From Siderastrea siderea (lineage: Eukaryota > Cnidaria > Anthozoa > Scleractinia > Rhizangiidae), in the NCBI GenBank assembly GCA_964030785.1, contig OZ034972.1, forward strand, positions 12,391,819 to 12,455,818: a stretch of DNA of 64,000 nucleotides, given 5' to 3'. Under the pieces are notes generated by a model. That model ran no database searches, had not been told where the DNA came from, and saw nothing but the letters and a program-made list of their open reading frames with translations. The position numbers and the translations under genes were made by a program. This document shows positions 31,150-43,201 of this stretch, one piece after another; within the stretch, counting starts at the first letter, position 1; each line of letters opens with the position of its first letter.

Positions 31150-31480
31150 GTTCATTGTAAGCTTGGTCTTCGTTGTATTAAATCTTCCTCAAACGCCGTG
31201 TCCCGAGGGGCAACGATATGTTTTACACAGGATTTCCAGTCCTGGGGAATGTCCTCCACGTTATCATTTTTTCCTTCCAGCGCTTCCGGGGATATCCTCC
31301 CACCCAGCCGCCATTTTTGTTCTTCAAAATCGTCATGGCTCTCTTGACTTCTTCCAAGGTATCTTGTCCCGTTTGGATAGCCAGCGTAGGTCCTTCAGTC
31401 AGATCCGGTGGGTCAGGGCTCTAGCTAAAAGGTGAACTGAACACCAGTAAGAACAACAGGGCGACCAATGTGGAAAAAAA
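31150..31480 (-). pseudogene. LINE reverse-transcriptase fragment (RTE-like), copy A
   Basis: Minus-strand frames read DLTEGPTLAIQTGQDTLEEV then KRAMTILKNKNGG, the start of a non-LTR reverse-transcriptase domain. Interrupted by frameshifts. Confidence 0.6.
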
Positions 31481-31976
31481 TCACTTGGGTGGAAGTCCTG
31501 GGCCGTGCGAAAGCCACTTGCGGCTGTCATGCGTTCACATAAGAATGGCTTCCAATTTCTCTAATCCTCCTGACCATTGTTAAGCAAGCAACTTTGCTCC
31601 TTATCTGTTAAAGAAATGAAAGAACCTCTGGTTAGACTCCTGTTCTTTTCTACGCTGTCGATTTAGCTCAGAAAGTTTGCCGGCTTATACGACAAATGTT
31701 TTGCTGGAAGTCGCAAAATAAATGTTCGCGTGCCCTATCTGTGACATCACTCAACTAGATTGCTTGCGGAGAAACTCCTACAGGACGTGTCAGTCTTGCA
31801 GTAAGCTAAATTTGGTTGTACTATAAATAAAGTTACAAAAGGTTTATCCGCTTATCTTGTTTGCGACTAAAGAGATCTGAACCAAATTTTTACGTTCCGT
31901 GTTTTCGCAGTTTTTGTGTTCCTCACTTTAATTGATTCACAATTTAACTTCAACTTATTTAACTGAGGTAAAAACT

Positions 31977-32250
31977 TAGGGCCGGTTATTTAAACGAAGT
32001 CTAACTTAGACCGCGACCGTGGTTTAAGACAATCAATAGACACGTATCTTCTTATAAGTGGGTCATTTTAGGCATATAAGTGTGTGTCTAGTCACTGCTT
32101 GATGCCTTCTTAACACTGTTCATTACTGTTTACAATAGACAACCTTTAACTATTCGAGTTGGCAAGAATTAATTTGGTTTAGACCGTGGTTTTGTTACAC
32201 CCCGACACAACTTAGTTTCAACTTTGAATAACGACCCAATAACCGGCCCT
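31977..32250. mobile_element. MITE with GGGCCGGTTATT termini
   Basis: The left end GGGCCGGTTATTTAAACG is complementary to the right end AATAACCGGCCC. About 270 bp, noncoding. The same segment in copy B (about 41675-41920) has lost part of the left terminus. An inverted copy of its right half forms the centre of the foldback at 36186-36948. Confidence 0.65.
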
Positions 32251-32264
32251 TAAAGTCTATGTAT

Positions 32265-32620
32265 TCCTCTGAAAGCTACTGAGCAGTACTTTCCTGTGGT
32301 GCTGTTTATTGTGCTCTTCAAACTGGTTTTAACTTTTGAATCTGAGGATGAAAACCTTACGTGTGACCTACTGATTTAAACGAAAGTTATTGAGCAGTAT
32401 TTCCTGTGGTACTGTTATTACGCTGTACAAGGTGGTTCTAACTTTTGAATCTGTGGATGAAATCCTAAAGTGTGACCATTCAAATGAAAGCTAGTGAGCA
32501 GTACTTTCCTGTGGTGCTGTTTATTATGCTGTACAAGGTGGTTCTAACTTTTGAGTCTGTGGATGAAATCCTAAGTTATGACCGTTCAAGTGAAAGCCAC
32601 TGAGCAGTTCTTTCCCCTGC
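32265..32620 (+). repeat. 106-bp minisatellite family, copy A array 1
   Basis: About three units with GAAAGCTACTGAGCAGTACT and TTCCTGTGGTGCTGTTTATT. Confidence 0.9.
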
Positions 32621-33224
32621 TGCTGTTTGCATACTAAAATTTGAGCCAGTTTGACTTTTTTGTCTTGTTGAACATTCTTAAGGTTTAGAGGGTTAGGGGA
32701 GGAACCATTTCTTGCTTAGTAGCTCTACTTAAAAGATAAAGCAGATAAAATAAGATCATTCGGCTCTGAATAAAATCGGCTTTACTCTACACTTGATTCT
32801 TATCAAAGGCGAGGTCAGTCATGCAGTAAGGCTTTGATACGCGATAAAAAATTATATCAGCCTTTTGAACTCTGAGTAGCATCGTGTACTGTGCACAGGC
32901 ACAATCGAAACACTGAACATTAGGGGATACAAACATTAATTTGTGTAATCATTTTAATAATTACACGAAAGGCGGCTCTAACTTTCCGAGTCTGGAGTTA
33001 CTCACTATGCTGAACAAGCTAAGGTGAGTCTATCTTTTGAGCCTGTTGGTAGAAAAGGAAATTTCCCGCCTGTAGCACCGTTCAAGTTATACAAGCCAGC
33101 AGTTTTAACGTGTGAAAGCTCATTTTTTCTGTAAAGCCGCGAGGGCGCGCGAAATACCGGCGCGCCGAAACCAATCTCGCCACGCTGTTGATAGCTTGTG
33201 CTCTCAGCTATCTCGCGCCTTCTC

Positions 33225-33990
33225 GACTGTGGATGAAATCCTGATAAGGTTTGCCTATTGAACTGAAGGCTACCGAGCAGTACATTCGTATGGTTCTGCT
33301 TGTGCAAGGTGGTTCTAACTTTTGAGCCTGTGGATGAAATCCTAAAGTGTGACATTCAAATGAAAGCTACTGAGCAGTACTTTCCTGTGGTGCTGTTTAT
33401 TATGCTGTACAAGGTGGTTCTATCTTTTAAGTCTGTGAATGAAATCCTAAAGTGTGACCATTCAAATGAAAGCTACTGAGCAGTACTTTCCTGTAGTACT
33501 GTTTATTATGCTGTACAAGGTGGTTCTAACTTTTGAGTCTGTGAATGAAATCCTAAAGTGTGACCATTCAAATGAAAGCTACTGAGCAGTACTTTCCTGT
33601 GGTGCTGTTTATTATGCTGTACAATGTGGTTCTAACTTTTGAGTCTGTGGATGAAATCCTAAAGTGTGACCATTCAAATGAAAGCTACTGAGCAGAACAT
33701 TCGTGTGGTTCTGCTTGTTATACTGTAGAAGGTGGTTCTAACTTTTGAGTCTGTGGACGATGCTCAAAATGTGTGTGATCTTTCTAAATGACCGCTACAG
33801 AGCAGTACTTTCTTACTTATTATGCTGTACCCGGGCTCCTGGCTATACAAGGTAGGTGTCACCGTCTAACAGAATACACTGATAGCTACTGAGTAGTACT
33901 TTCTGTAGTAAGTGCCGTTTACGACACTCTACCAGGTATTACTAACATTTGGGTCTATGGATGAAATCCTCAGCTTCTGAGCAGTAATTT
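33225..33990 (+). repeat. 106-bp minisatellite family, copy A array 2
   Basis: The purest array. Successive TGAAAGCT starts at 33361, 33467, 33573 and 33679 give a constant period of 106 bp. The period is not a multiple of three and each unit has stops in its frames, so it is not a coding repeat. Confidence 0.95.
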
Positions 33991-36185
33991 CTTGCAACGG
34001 TGTTTTTTTCAGTTTTGTGCAAACTACGATTTTTTCTCTTTTTTTTTTTCACTTAGCCTCACGTATGACAAAAGTTTACCCACAACAAAGGCGGTGTCCT
34101 TAAACTGTTCTGGAAACTTTTTGATGCTTATAATACCGTACCTGAACAATAACAAATCCGGACCGTACACTTACAGACTTTTACAAAAACTTCCTTATCT
34201 GCACCCACTTGGGTGGAAACCAGCCACGCCCACAATAACTGATAGATTAACTATAACGTCGTGTTCTGCTTGACTGCAATAAAGTCACTTGTTTCTGTGT
34301 TTTGCATATGTTAAGAGTGTTGTTTCGAGTTGCCTGAGCTTTAACGGCCGAATTGAAAGAAACGATTACTAAAGAGTGACGGATCTAAGGGCTGCTTCGA
34401 CGAAAAAAGCTCTACAATCAAAGACTAGCCCAAACAGACTGGAAATTGGTGGCCGAGAAACAGTTTGCGCTGTAAGACTAAGTATTTAGGTCGAACAAAT
34501 ACACTTCAGGCGTACCTTAAAGTTAAAACCTTCTGTGTTAGATTGTAAATACTGTCTTTTCCTTCTTTTATCTCGAGTTTTTAAGGCATTTGCTAATAAT
34601 TCGGGCCATAAAAGAAGAGGGTTTGAAATAATCAATTCACGTTTGGGCTTGTTTCCACCCATATTGTTCTATTCAAAGCAATAACCACCTACGCTTGTCT
34701 ACAAGAACCATTTAACCTCGCTTACTGAGGCTTACATGCCGAAGGCTACTGATAAGATGCGTCTTTTCAGCAAGCATACGCTTCTTCGTACTCTTGAATT
34801 ATATCATATTTTCATGAAATAACGCACTTATCAATAAATTATTTGAAACGTTAACATTTCCCTTCATATTGATGGACTGCCTGGACATACTGGGAGTGGT
34901 ACAGATGTTTGCCTCACAGTAAAAATGAAATATATATTTAAAAAAAGGACGTCGGCCTTCAAACATTGAAGAGGTTTCAGCTAAAGGCATTAAAATTAAT
35001 AGAAAGATAGAAAGTTCGACTTGTGAAAAATTGCAGTTTTCTTAGAACCAATTTAACTTTCATGAGCCAAGGTAAGCATATATTCACTTTTTTCTTGTCC
35101 AAAGGAATGCGCAATCCCATTCTATTTAAATAGTTACTGGCTAAACAAGCAAGGCTTCCAAAATCTTAGGATTAACTGTTTCCATTTGCTGTAAATGTCG
35201 ACAATCATTTCTTAGTAAGGTTTCAACGCACTGTCTTCTGTCAACAACATGTACTTCAAGAAACGAATGAACTTAAAAGAGTTTTGAAACTTTCGGTCTT
35301 CAGAAAATACTGCAAGCATAGCCACAGGGACTAGTCCTCTGTTGGCGCCGACCTTAATATTTAAAGTGAAAGAATTCTTAGATAGTCTCAATGGGTATAA
35401 CCGTCCTAAAATGTCCGTCAACATTCAAAAAAGGGGCAATTTTTTACCGTCAACCGTTAAGGAACAACAACAACAATAAGCTTTTATTAAGCAGTGAAGT
35501 TTTAGTCGTCAAACAGTATCAACCCTACGATGCTGTGGTCGTCCAGTCATCGGATGCTCTAGCTCTCCAAGAATGTTGTCAAATAGTCAACTAGTCGGCG
35601 CATTATGTAAAACCACAAAAGTTAGAGTTTCAGTTGACGAATATCACATCACCTTAAAAGTAAGTATTTTTTGTTAGTGCGCGCAAAATTTCTCTTGTTT
35701 TAACTGAAGAATGATAATCCAAACAATCCCATAAAACAAAGGAATGTTCTGTTAATAACCATGAATCGTCAAAGCTACCCTCTCCACTTAATTTCCTATC
35801 TCAAAAACTTACTACGCGGTGGGCGGAGAGAATTGAAAATTGTAGAGTGCAAGGTATCTTACCTTGACTTGTGGGAAGCGAAGGATAGTGCTTGAGGAAA
35901 AATACATTTTGAGAAAAAGCAGAAGAAATGGCGGTCCTCTCTTCCTTTTCAACTCGCATTATTCTTTTCTTGCGCATCTCTTTTTTTTCGTGCCCCTCAA
36001 AGTGGCTAAAAACTTGCTCCATGACGGTACGCGAAAGGTAATAAATTGAGTGTAGATTCGTGTTATTCTTGCTTTAAGAGACATGTTTTCGAACGAGGAA
36101 TTCGAATACACGTCATTTGTGTTTTTTTCGAGTAGGAAGCTTTTGTGGGAGCTTTTTTGAACACAAAAATATTTTAAGGTATACC

Positions 36186-36948
36186 CACAGGCTTACCATC
36201 CTCTGTTTGTGTGGTGGACTGTGCATTTATAATGGCTGTGTCGGTTTATCAAATTAGTAAAACTAAAGCCGAAATTTAGGAGTTTTAAAACTGAGGAAAT
36301 TGAAATAAAAACTCATAAAATTGCTGCCATGGTGTTTTGATTTGTGTTTCTGTGTTTATTTTGGCGATTTAAGGCTCTCGAAAGCGATGTTTTCAAAATA
36401 ACGGTCAGACTCGCTCAAAAGTAGAGAAAGAACACCACAGGAAAGTACTGCTCAGTAGCTTTCAGAGGAATAGATATTGGGTCGTTATTCAAAGTTGAAA
36501 CGAAGTTATGACGGGGTTTAACAAAACGACGGTCTAACCAAATTCATTCTTGCCAACTCGAATAGTTAAAGGTTGTCTACTGTAAGCAATGTTAAGGACT
36601 AGACCCCGGGGACTAGACACACACTTATATGCCTAAAATGACTCACTTATAACAAGATATGTGAGTCTATTGATTGTCCTAAACCACGGTTTATCAAATT
36701 TCTCTTTCTCTACTTTTGAGCGAGTCTGACCGTTATTTTGAAAACATCGGTTTCGCGAGCCTTAAATCGTCAAAATAAACACAGAAACACAAATCAAAAC
36801 ACCATGGCAGCAATTTTATGAGTTTTTATTTCATTTTCCTCAGTTTTAAAACTCCTAAATTTCGGCTTTAGTTTTGCTAATTTGATAAACCGACACAGTC
36901 ATTATAAATGCACACCCCGCCACACAAACAGAGGATGGTAGGCCTGTG
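36186..36948. mobile_element. Foldback element carrying an inverted piece of the local repeat, copy A only
   Basis: Starts CACAGGCTTACCATCCTCTG and ends CAGAGGATGGTAGGCCTGTG, with GTATACC on each side (36179-36185, 36949-36955). Copy B keeps the single GTATACC empty site (46914-46920). Arms are about 240 bp. The roughly 275-bp centre (36425-36700) is the reverse complement of 41700-41970. Confidence 0.85.
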
Positions 36949-37701
36949 GTATACCGTTATATTTAAAACTCTACTCGAGCATATTTGTAAGCGCATTGCT
37001 TTATTTATCTTAATATCTATTCGAATATAAATGCATCTTGCACTCTTCTCCTAGTCTGGATTCCAGCGAGGTTTTTTTTCTCCCGTTTTCTTTTAAAGCC
37101 TTCCCAGTTGCTCGTTTTGTTTTATCCCACACGCTACGCGCTGAAGAGTGAACTGGAGAACTTGACTAGAATATGTTGAATTTCCCTGGAAATTCTATCC
37201 ATTGTAGTTGATGGTAGATGCTCTAAATGGCTGGCGGTATTACGAAGTGATATCATCCCATGTCGAGGAGGGAGGTGTCTTCAGTCCAAGTCTACAAGCT
37301 AAAAACTAGTACTTTTAATTTTCTGTTTAAGTTGTTGTTTTTCGCACCTTTTCATCTAAAAAAACTTGGTGAACTGAAGATACGAAAGAGCGGTTTTTAG
37401 GACTGGAGAAAGAAAATGTATGTTTCAATAGAGTGTTCCTATCTCAGTACACAGCGGCTGATAGGTGCCCCTGGAAATATCTTATTCTTTAAATTAGCAT
37501 ACGAGCGTACGCCCCTGCAAAAATCTTCGGAGAGGGGGGGTGGGGGGCTAATTTGGCATCCACCCCTTACAGAGAAAATCTCGAATTTTTCTGGCTGTAT
37601 GACACAGGACACCCAACACACGATTAGGAATGCGTCTCCTTCGTCAAACGCAATTAGACATTTATCTGTTATATTGCGATTGGATAATCACTGAGCTGCG
37701 C

Positions 37702-38202
37702 CTTGACATTCTTGTTAGAGCCCAGTTAACAGAAACCCCTGATTCAAGTAACTCCCGGGCCACCCCCGGTTTCTTTCGGTGCAATAGCAGGAATTGTACC
37801 ACTTGTCCCTACATTGAACATGGCCGCAATCATTATACTTTTCATTCCACAGGTGAAACGTACCACATCAAATCTCATATAACTTGTACTACTTTCAATG
37901 TTATCTACATGATTCAATGTCGCCTATGTAATTTACAATACATTGGGGAAACTAAACGTCGCCTCAAAGACCGTTTCAATGAACACAGACGACCAGTACT
38001 CAACCCTACTTCTAATTATATCTATACAGCGGTTTCGGAACACTTTCTCAGCAATAACCACTCTGACACCCACATGCTACTTATTCCTATTGAAAAACTT
38101 AATAATGAACGCGATTCTTTTAGAAAGGCACGTGAGGCTCACATTATTCACAAGGCTAAGACTCTTGAGCCTCTAGGCATTAATAAACGTGATGAACTGT
38201 AA
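37702..38202 (+). CDS. Penelope-like element GIY-YIG endonuclease domain (5'-truncated)
   Basis: The open frame reads LDILVRAQL, then a Cys cluster (FRCNSRNCTTCPYIEHG), then NVIYMIQCRLCNLQYIGETK and RLKDRFNEHRR, and ends LEPLGINKRDEL before TAA. The Cys cluster, Y-x-x...YIGET and the R-x-x-x-H/R-x-x-H-R-R tail are the C-terminal endonuclease of Penelope-like retroelements, which nicks target DNA for reverse transcription. The reverse-transcriptase part is missing, so the copy cannot be autonomous, although this C-terminal frame is unbroken. It lies between duplication copies A and B. Confidence 0.9.
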   Translation, partial: LDILVRAQLTETPDSSNSRATPGFFRCNSRNCTTCPYIEHGRNHYTFHSTGETYHIKSHITCTTFNVIYMIQCRLCNLQYIGETKRRLKDRFNEHRRPVLNPTSNYIYTAVSEHFLSNNHSDTHMLLIPIEKLNNERDSFRKAREAHIIHKAKTLEPLGINKRDEL

Positions 38203-38412
38203 TCTGTAACTGAAAATTGTTTTTGTTTATTTTATTTTTTATCATTTCTAAGCCACACCATACCACGTCATATATGTAACTTCCGCTCATTGTTCTACTA
38301 CATATATATTTCTGTAAATTCGTGATTTGCCATAATAAACCTGATGAAGACTGGTATTGGCCAGTCGAAATATTGTAACATACGTCTTTTCACGTTGTTT
38401 GATCAGTCCCTA
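38203..38412 (+). mobile_element. Penelope-like element 3' tail with hammerhead-like core
   Basis: Downstream of the stop, CTGATGA (38341) is followed by a 6-bp stem (GACTGG at 38349, CCAGTC at 38361) and GAAA (38367). This is the core arrangement of hammerhead ribozymes, known from Penelope-like elements. One extra A separates the core from the stem, and I could not close the other helices convincingly. Confidence 0.5.
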
Positions 38413-39699
38413 CAGTAGTCATTTTGACAATCATTTATATTAATTTTGATCATAGAATTGGGCCTTGAACACATTTTTGCCTTTTTGGTCTAAACAGCGA
38501 AACGATTTTAAAGGTGAAGTCTCAAGTTAGGTATGAAACGAAAAACATACATTTTCGTAGGAAATAGAGTTAGGGATTCGAGATCTCGTTCGTACACACC
38601 CAGCCAAAATTTCGAAGTATATATTAACCGTGTTAAAAAATATCCTTTTAAGGTATTCGATCAATAAGTATCTCAACAACAACAGCTTTATGAGGTTTCT
38701 GTTTAACATCCTCCTTCAGTATTTCCTTTATTTCTCGGCATGGCTATTAATGGCATAATGCTTACTACGACTTGAAGTCCAGTTGAGCGACCAAGAGCTA
38801 ATATTATTCCCGCTAATATTATTCCCCCGGTATTTTTTCCTTCGATTTTTCAAACCACCATTTCGGATTAAGCCTATACGATCGCAATCAACGTGCACTG
38901 CCATTGGTTTTGATATAATCGCACAATCAAAAATTAATCGAAGTTGACCGCGAGTGCAGAAGTTTGTTTCCATATGATCGCTGAAATTTTAGCGGCTGAT
39001 CGTCTGCGGGCTGAGATCGTTTAATTTGACATGTTATGGATGAAATGGATGATATGGAAACCACGTTTTTGGGAGAACAGAGGAGAGTTAGGGCAAGTAG
39101 TAACAAAACAGCGATCAAGGAGTAAACGCCATGACCTCTATTATTACTTTAACGTTTTTTTCAATCCAAGACGGTGTGCACGCGAATTATAATCGATCGC
39201 CGGCCCGCGAAAAAAGTCTCTTTAAATCCAGTATCCCCGCCCCCCATCCGCCTTCCGGAAAAACCTCCTGCACTGCGAGCTATGCTATAAAACAAACTGC
39301 TTTATTCATGTCGTATAATCCGTCATCAAATTTAATTCAGTTACAACAAAGTATTTCCGGACAGAACGGCGATGCCTATGAAAATCGATCACCTATCGTA
39401 ACTGAGCTCTGTGAGCTTATTGGCCACCTGTTACAGTTAATTCTACTGCTGCGTGCAGACTCGGGTTCCTTTTTGATTGTGTATATTTCGGAGAGTTTTT
39501 GTATTTCCTCTGTAAATCCATTTTCATGCGCAAATTTCCATTATTAGTTTGTGACCATGGGCGTATCCAGACAGGCGAATCCGGCATGGTCTTCGACAAC
39601 AAGTTGCGCATGGAACGAGTTTATGGAGCAGATACTAACCTCCTACGGTGTAAACAATCATAAACAACCGAAGAACTAATATTCTCTTTGGGGTTGCTA

Positions 39700-40330
39700 T
39701 TTGGTCGTAGCAGGATCGATCTTTGTCAAATCCATGTATCCTGCTTGTTCGTCCCGGAGTTAGTCATCAAGAGCGTCCTTCACTCTCTTGATAAACATCT
39801 TGCTGGTGAACGACAGGAGCGTTTTGCCCCTCCAGTTCTTATCTTGGCTCACGTTCCCCTTCGTGAAGAACTTGACCAGTGGGGATGCGGGGATAGGAAA
39901 TATCCTCTGCGTTCAGGAGGGAGAAACCAACGGTTTTTCTTCCTGGCTTCCGGCCGGGGATACTGTCGCACCCGTCCGCGCTCCTGTTTTTCAAGGTCTT
40001 CAACGCTCTCTTCACCTCTACCGCTTTCAAAATTTGTCCTATTTGCATGGATAGCCAGCGTAGGGCCTTCAGTCAGATCCAGTGGGTCTCCAGTCCAAGA
40101 CTTGCTAAAAGTGCTCCTTTCTTCGGTTGAGCTGATTATCTGTCCTGGTCAGGACCAACCCGTTCTTGTCTTTGACGGGTTTGCTCTGGGCATGCCTTTT
40201 GGTGCTGAGCACGCTCGTGGTATCGCACAGTTTCGCAATTTTCCCTAAAGGTTTAAGGTGGAAGTCGACAATTACAGATATTCTTCCAGTAAGGTGACCA
40301 TTGCTAGATATCATCGGACGACCGTGATTC
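39700..40330 (-). pseudogene. LINE reverse-transcriptase fragment (RTE-like), copy B
   Basis: Minus-strand reading gives KPVKDKNGLVLTRTDNQLNR, then EVKRALKTLKNRSADGCDSI, then NWRGKTLLSFTSKMF-like and LRDEQAG segments in shifting frames. These are the linker and first reverse-transcriptase blocks of a non-LTR element. Several frameshifts; dead. Confidence 0.65.
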
Positions 40331-40783
40331 TTTTGTCTATGGACACTTAGGAACGATGCAAAAACGGCCAGGATGAGTATTAGGGTTACAAGTGAGGTGC
40401 TTGAAAGTGTTCTCTTCATTTAACTTGTCAACTTGAATGTGGCTTGTGTATGTTTTTATTCGAGGGATATTTCGTGAATTTGGTATTGTTGAGTTGTCTA
40501 GTGCATTTTTTGAAGGTACCAAGTATAACCAACCAGAACCTTAATCTGCACGTTTTTGCCAGTAGTTTTTTAATAGCATTACGTTCCCGTTTAGTTGGGA
40601 TATCGTATATGTGCGTTTTATTTGAGTATACCTACGCCGTGAACGTAGAAAACATCCTGATAATGATTGTCGCATAGCATTGAACTGAACATAAGTATGA
40701 AGAAGGCAGTAGGTAAATCGAGGACACCTGGAGACGAATGGTGGAAGGTCATTTGGGTGGAAGTTCTGCGCCGAGAGAAAGCC

Positions 40784-41213
40784 TCGGATTGAAACAGGTA
40801 GATACGACAAAATACCTCGTGATGAGAGGTTATGTATTCTCTGCAATTGTAACAAAATTGAAGATGAAACTCATTTTTTACTAGATTGCCTGAGCTATTC
40901 TTCGATAAGAGACAGGTTCTTTTCTAAAATAGAACCTAAAATCCCATTTCTACGACTATTATCACATGAGACCTTATTGTCACATCTAATGAATTGTACT
41001 GCTTATTTTATAAATATTCAATTAATTTCATTCATCTCGTCATGCTTTGAACAGAGAGACAAACTAGTTACAATGGCTACCTCTCTGAATGGTTAAAAAT
41101 AAGAAATGGTTGCAATCTCTTTAGTTATTTTAATTAAGTAAGAAATTGATAATTAAATTTTAAATGGCTTTTGCAATACTGTAATACCTTGTTTATAGTC
41201 ATGCAAATAAAGC

Positions 41214-41244
<31 letters not shown>
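40784..41244 (+). mobile_element. 5'-truncated LINE insertion, copy B only
   Basis: The open reading starts RYDKIPRDERLCILCNCNK and continues IEDETHFLLDCLSYSSIRDR, the C-x-x-C...E-x-E-x-HF-x-x-x-C zinc-knuckle-like end of CR1/L2 proteins. It runs to a stop near 41095, a 3' UTR, AATAAAGC and a (TTG)n tail. AAGCC flanks both ends (40779-40783, 41245-41249), and copy A preserves the empty site (GCGAAAGCCACTTGCGG at 31508). Confidence 0.85.
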
Positions 41245-41934
41245 AAGCCACTTGCGGCTGTCATGCACTCACATAAGAATGGCTTCCAATTTCTCTAATT
41301 CTCCTGACCATGAAAGAGACCTCTGGGTAAATTTGTGTTCTTTTCTGTACCGTCAATTTAGCTCAGAAAGTTTGCCGGCTAATACGACAAATGTTTTACT
41401 GTAAGTCGCAAAATAAATGTTCGCGTGCCCTATCTGTGACATCATCCAACTAGATTGCTTGCGGAGAAACTCCTGCAGGACGTGTCAGTCTTGCAGTAAG
41501 CTAAATTTGATTGTACTATAAATAAAGTTACAAAAGGTTTATCTTATCTTGTTTGCGACTAAAGCGATCTAAACAAAATTTTCACGTTTCGTGTTTTCGC
41601 AGTTTTTGTGTCCCTCACTTTAGTCAATTCACAATTTAGCTTCAACTTATTTAATGAGGTAAAAATTAAATTTAGAGCCGGTTTTTTAAACGAAGTCTAA
41701 CTTAGACCGTGGTTTAAGACAATCAATAGACTCACGTATCTTGTTATGAGTGGGTCATTTTAGGCATACAAGTGCGTGTCTAGTCCCCGGAGTCTAGTCC
41801 TTAACATTGCTTATAGTAGACAACCTTTAACTATTCGAGTTGGCAAGAATGAATTTGGTTTAGACCGTCGTTTTGTTAAACCCCGTCATAACTTCGTTTC
41901 AACTTTGAATAACGACCCAATATCTATTCCTCTG

Positions 41935-42160
41935 AAAGCTACTGAGCAGTACTTTCCTGTGGTGCTCTTTATCATGCTCTACAAAGTGGTTCAAAGGGTG
42001 ACCTGCTGATTCAAACGAACGCTATAAAGCAGTACTTTCCTATGGTACTGTTATTGTGCTGTACAAGATGGTTCAACCTTTTGAGTCTGTGGATGAAATC
42101 CTAGAGTATGACCATTCAAATGAAAGCCACGGAGCAGTTCTTTCCCGTGGTGCTGTTTGG
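41935..42160 (+). repeat. 106-bp minisatellite family, copy B array 1
   Basis: Two units, equivalent to 32265-32620 in copy A but with fewer units. Confidence 0.85.
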
Positions 42161-42437
42161 CTGTCGATATTTTGCACAATAAAATTTGTGACCATTTGAC
42201 TTTTTTTCTTCTTCTTAAAGTGCCTATGAAGTGAAAATTGTTTTTGTTTAGTTATAATATTTACCATTCGAAAAACAGGATTCCAAAGTTTGAAACGTCT
42301 AGCTTTAAAACTAACGATTTTACAAGCGCTCAAAGTTTACAATTTTTCCCTCAAAAATGGTCATTTGAATCGCGCGGTCAAAATACCACGTGACTATAAG
42401 CTCTGACGTCATTTGGGTGCCTCAGTCAGATCTTACT

Positions 42438-42575
42438 ATGGCGGACGTAAAGAAATCAAAGAGAAAACCGCGTGGGCGATATTGCGTTGCTGGTGCCCCT
42501 AACCAGCAAAGTTGTCAAAATACTACGTTTATACCTGGTATAAGAATGTATGGCTTCCCTTCTGATCCGGCTGTA
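42438..42575 (+). CDS. THAP-like zinc-finger exon (partial) inside the TTAA element
   Basis: ATG opens MADVKKSKRKPRGRYCVAGA, then CQNTTFIPGIRMYGFPSDPA. The RYCV-x-G...C...F-P-x-DP pattern is the N-terminal half of a THAP domain, a DNA-binding C2CH finger common in transposon proteins. Homology stops at a GT (GGCT|GTAATC), which could be a donor. The rest of the domain (W, second Cys, His) is absent, so the exon is incomplete. The frame continues open to 42686 without homology. Confidence 0.6.
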
Positions 42576-42950
42576 ATCGTCGTGTTGTGTAATACAGGTG
42601 ATGCGTTCAGTCGATCCATCAAAGGCCATTTTAGCAGACGCATTTGCGACTTCCTTACAGCAACGAAACTCGCGCGCACCGACTAAGTTTTCATCATTGC
42701 ATAGTTCACATTGGCACCTGAAGGACAAAGTGGAAGTCATAAGATATACGTGAGCTTAACACAAAAAGAAAATATCGAGAGATACATGCTGTAAGATACT
42801 TTACTTTCGGACCATTGCCAAAAGAAAGTTCGATCCTTTATGATGTAAATATTGACATGCCCAGCAAGTCGGGTTTGTCTACGAAATTTCGCAACTTAAA
42901 GTCGGGTATTACAGCGTAAAAGTTAACGATAAACAAAACTATATACCAAC

Positions 42951-43201
42951 CACGAGTTAACCGGAACTTCTCTTTCGTATCTCGCTTCCAGCGCCGCTGG
43001 TGTAAGGCCGTCTTCATCAGCTTCATCGACTTCAGTTTCTTCTGTATTTTCATCAGCGTCCTCGGCTAGAGGTTCGTCTTGGTAAGGCCTAATTTGGCTG
43101 TAAATTACCTCGACGTCTTCTTCGTCTCCCTCACTGGTTTCATCGTCTTCGGGGCTGCTAGATATTTCCGAAATGTCGCTCATTTCTGTATCGCTCGACA
43201 T
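42951..43201 (-). CDS. Acidic first exon of a P2X7 C-terminal-like family protein inside the TTAA element
   Basis: On the minus strand MSSDTEMSDISEISSSPEDD starts an acidic 83-codon segment that ends LTPAALEARYEREVPVNS, followed by TG|GTTGGT, a donor in phase 2. I associate this N-terminus with multi-copy cnidarian proteins that carry a Cys-rich domain like the P2X7 receptor cytoplasmic tail, which would begin W-C-x-C in the missing next exon. The family call is from memory of the pattern and needs a search. Confidence 0.5.

Larger units (their letters stand above)
28160..37310. repeat. Segmental duplication, copy A (about 9.2 kb)
   Basis: Collinear with copy B (38430-47390) over its length, with many small indels. 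Paired anchors: 28325 AATTAGGGATTCGAGATCT with 38569; 31718 AAATAAATGTTCGCGTGCCC with 41412; 34321 TGTTTCGAGTTGCCTGAGC with 45127; 37199 CCATTGTAGTTGATGGTAGA with 47277. Boundaries are approximate. Confidence 0.85.

Noticed and set aside
33005..33355. 116-codon minus-strand frame
   Set aside because: Composed partly of the inverted minisatellite. The equivalent in copy B is broken.
33225..33990. Regular 106-bp repeats suggesting a CRISPR-like array
   Set aside because: There are no unique spacers; the whole period is repeated, as in a minisatellite, and the host is eukaryotic.
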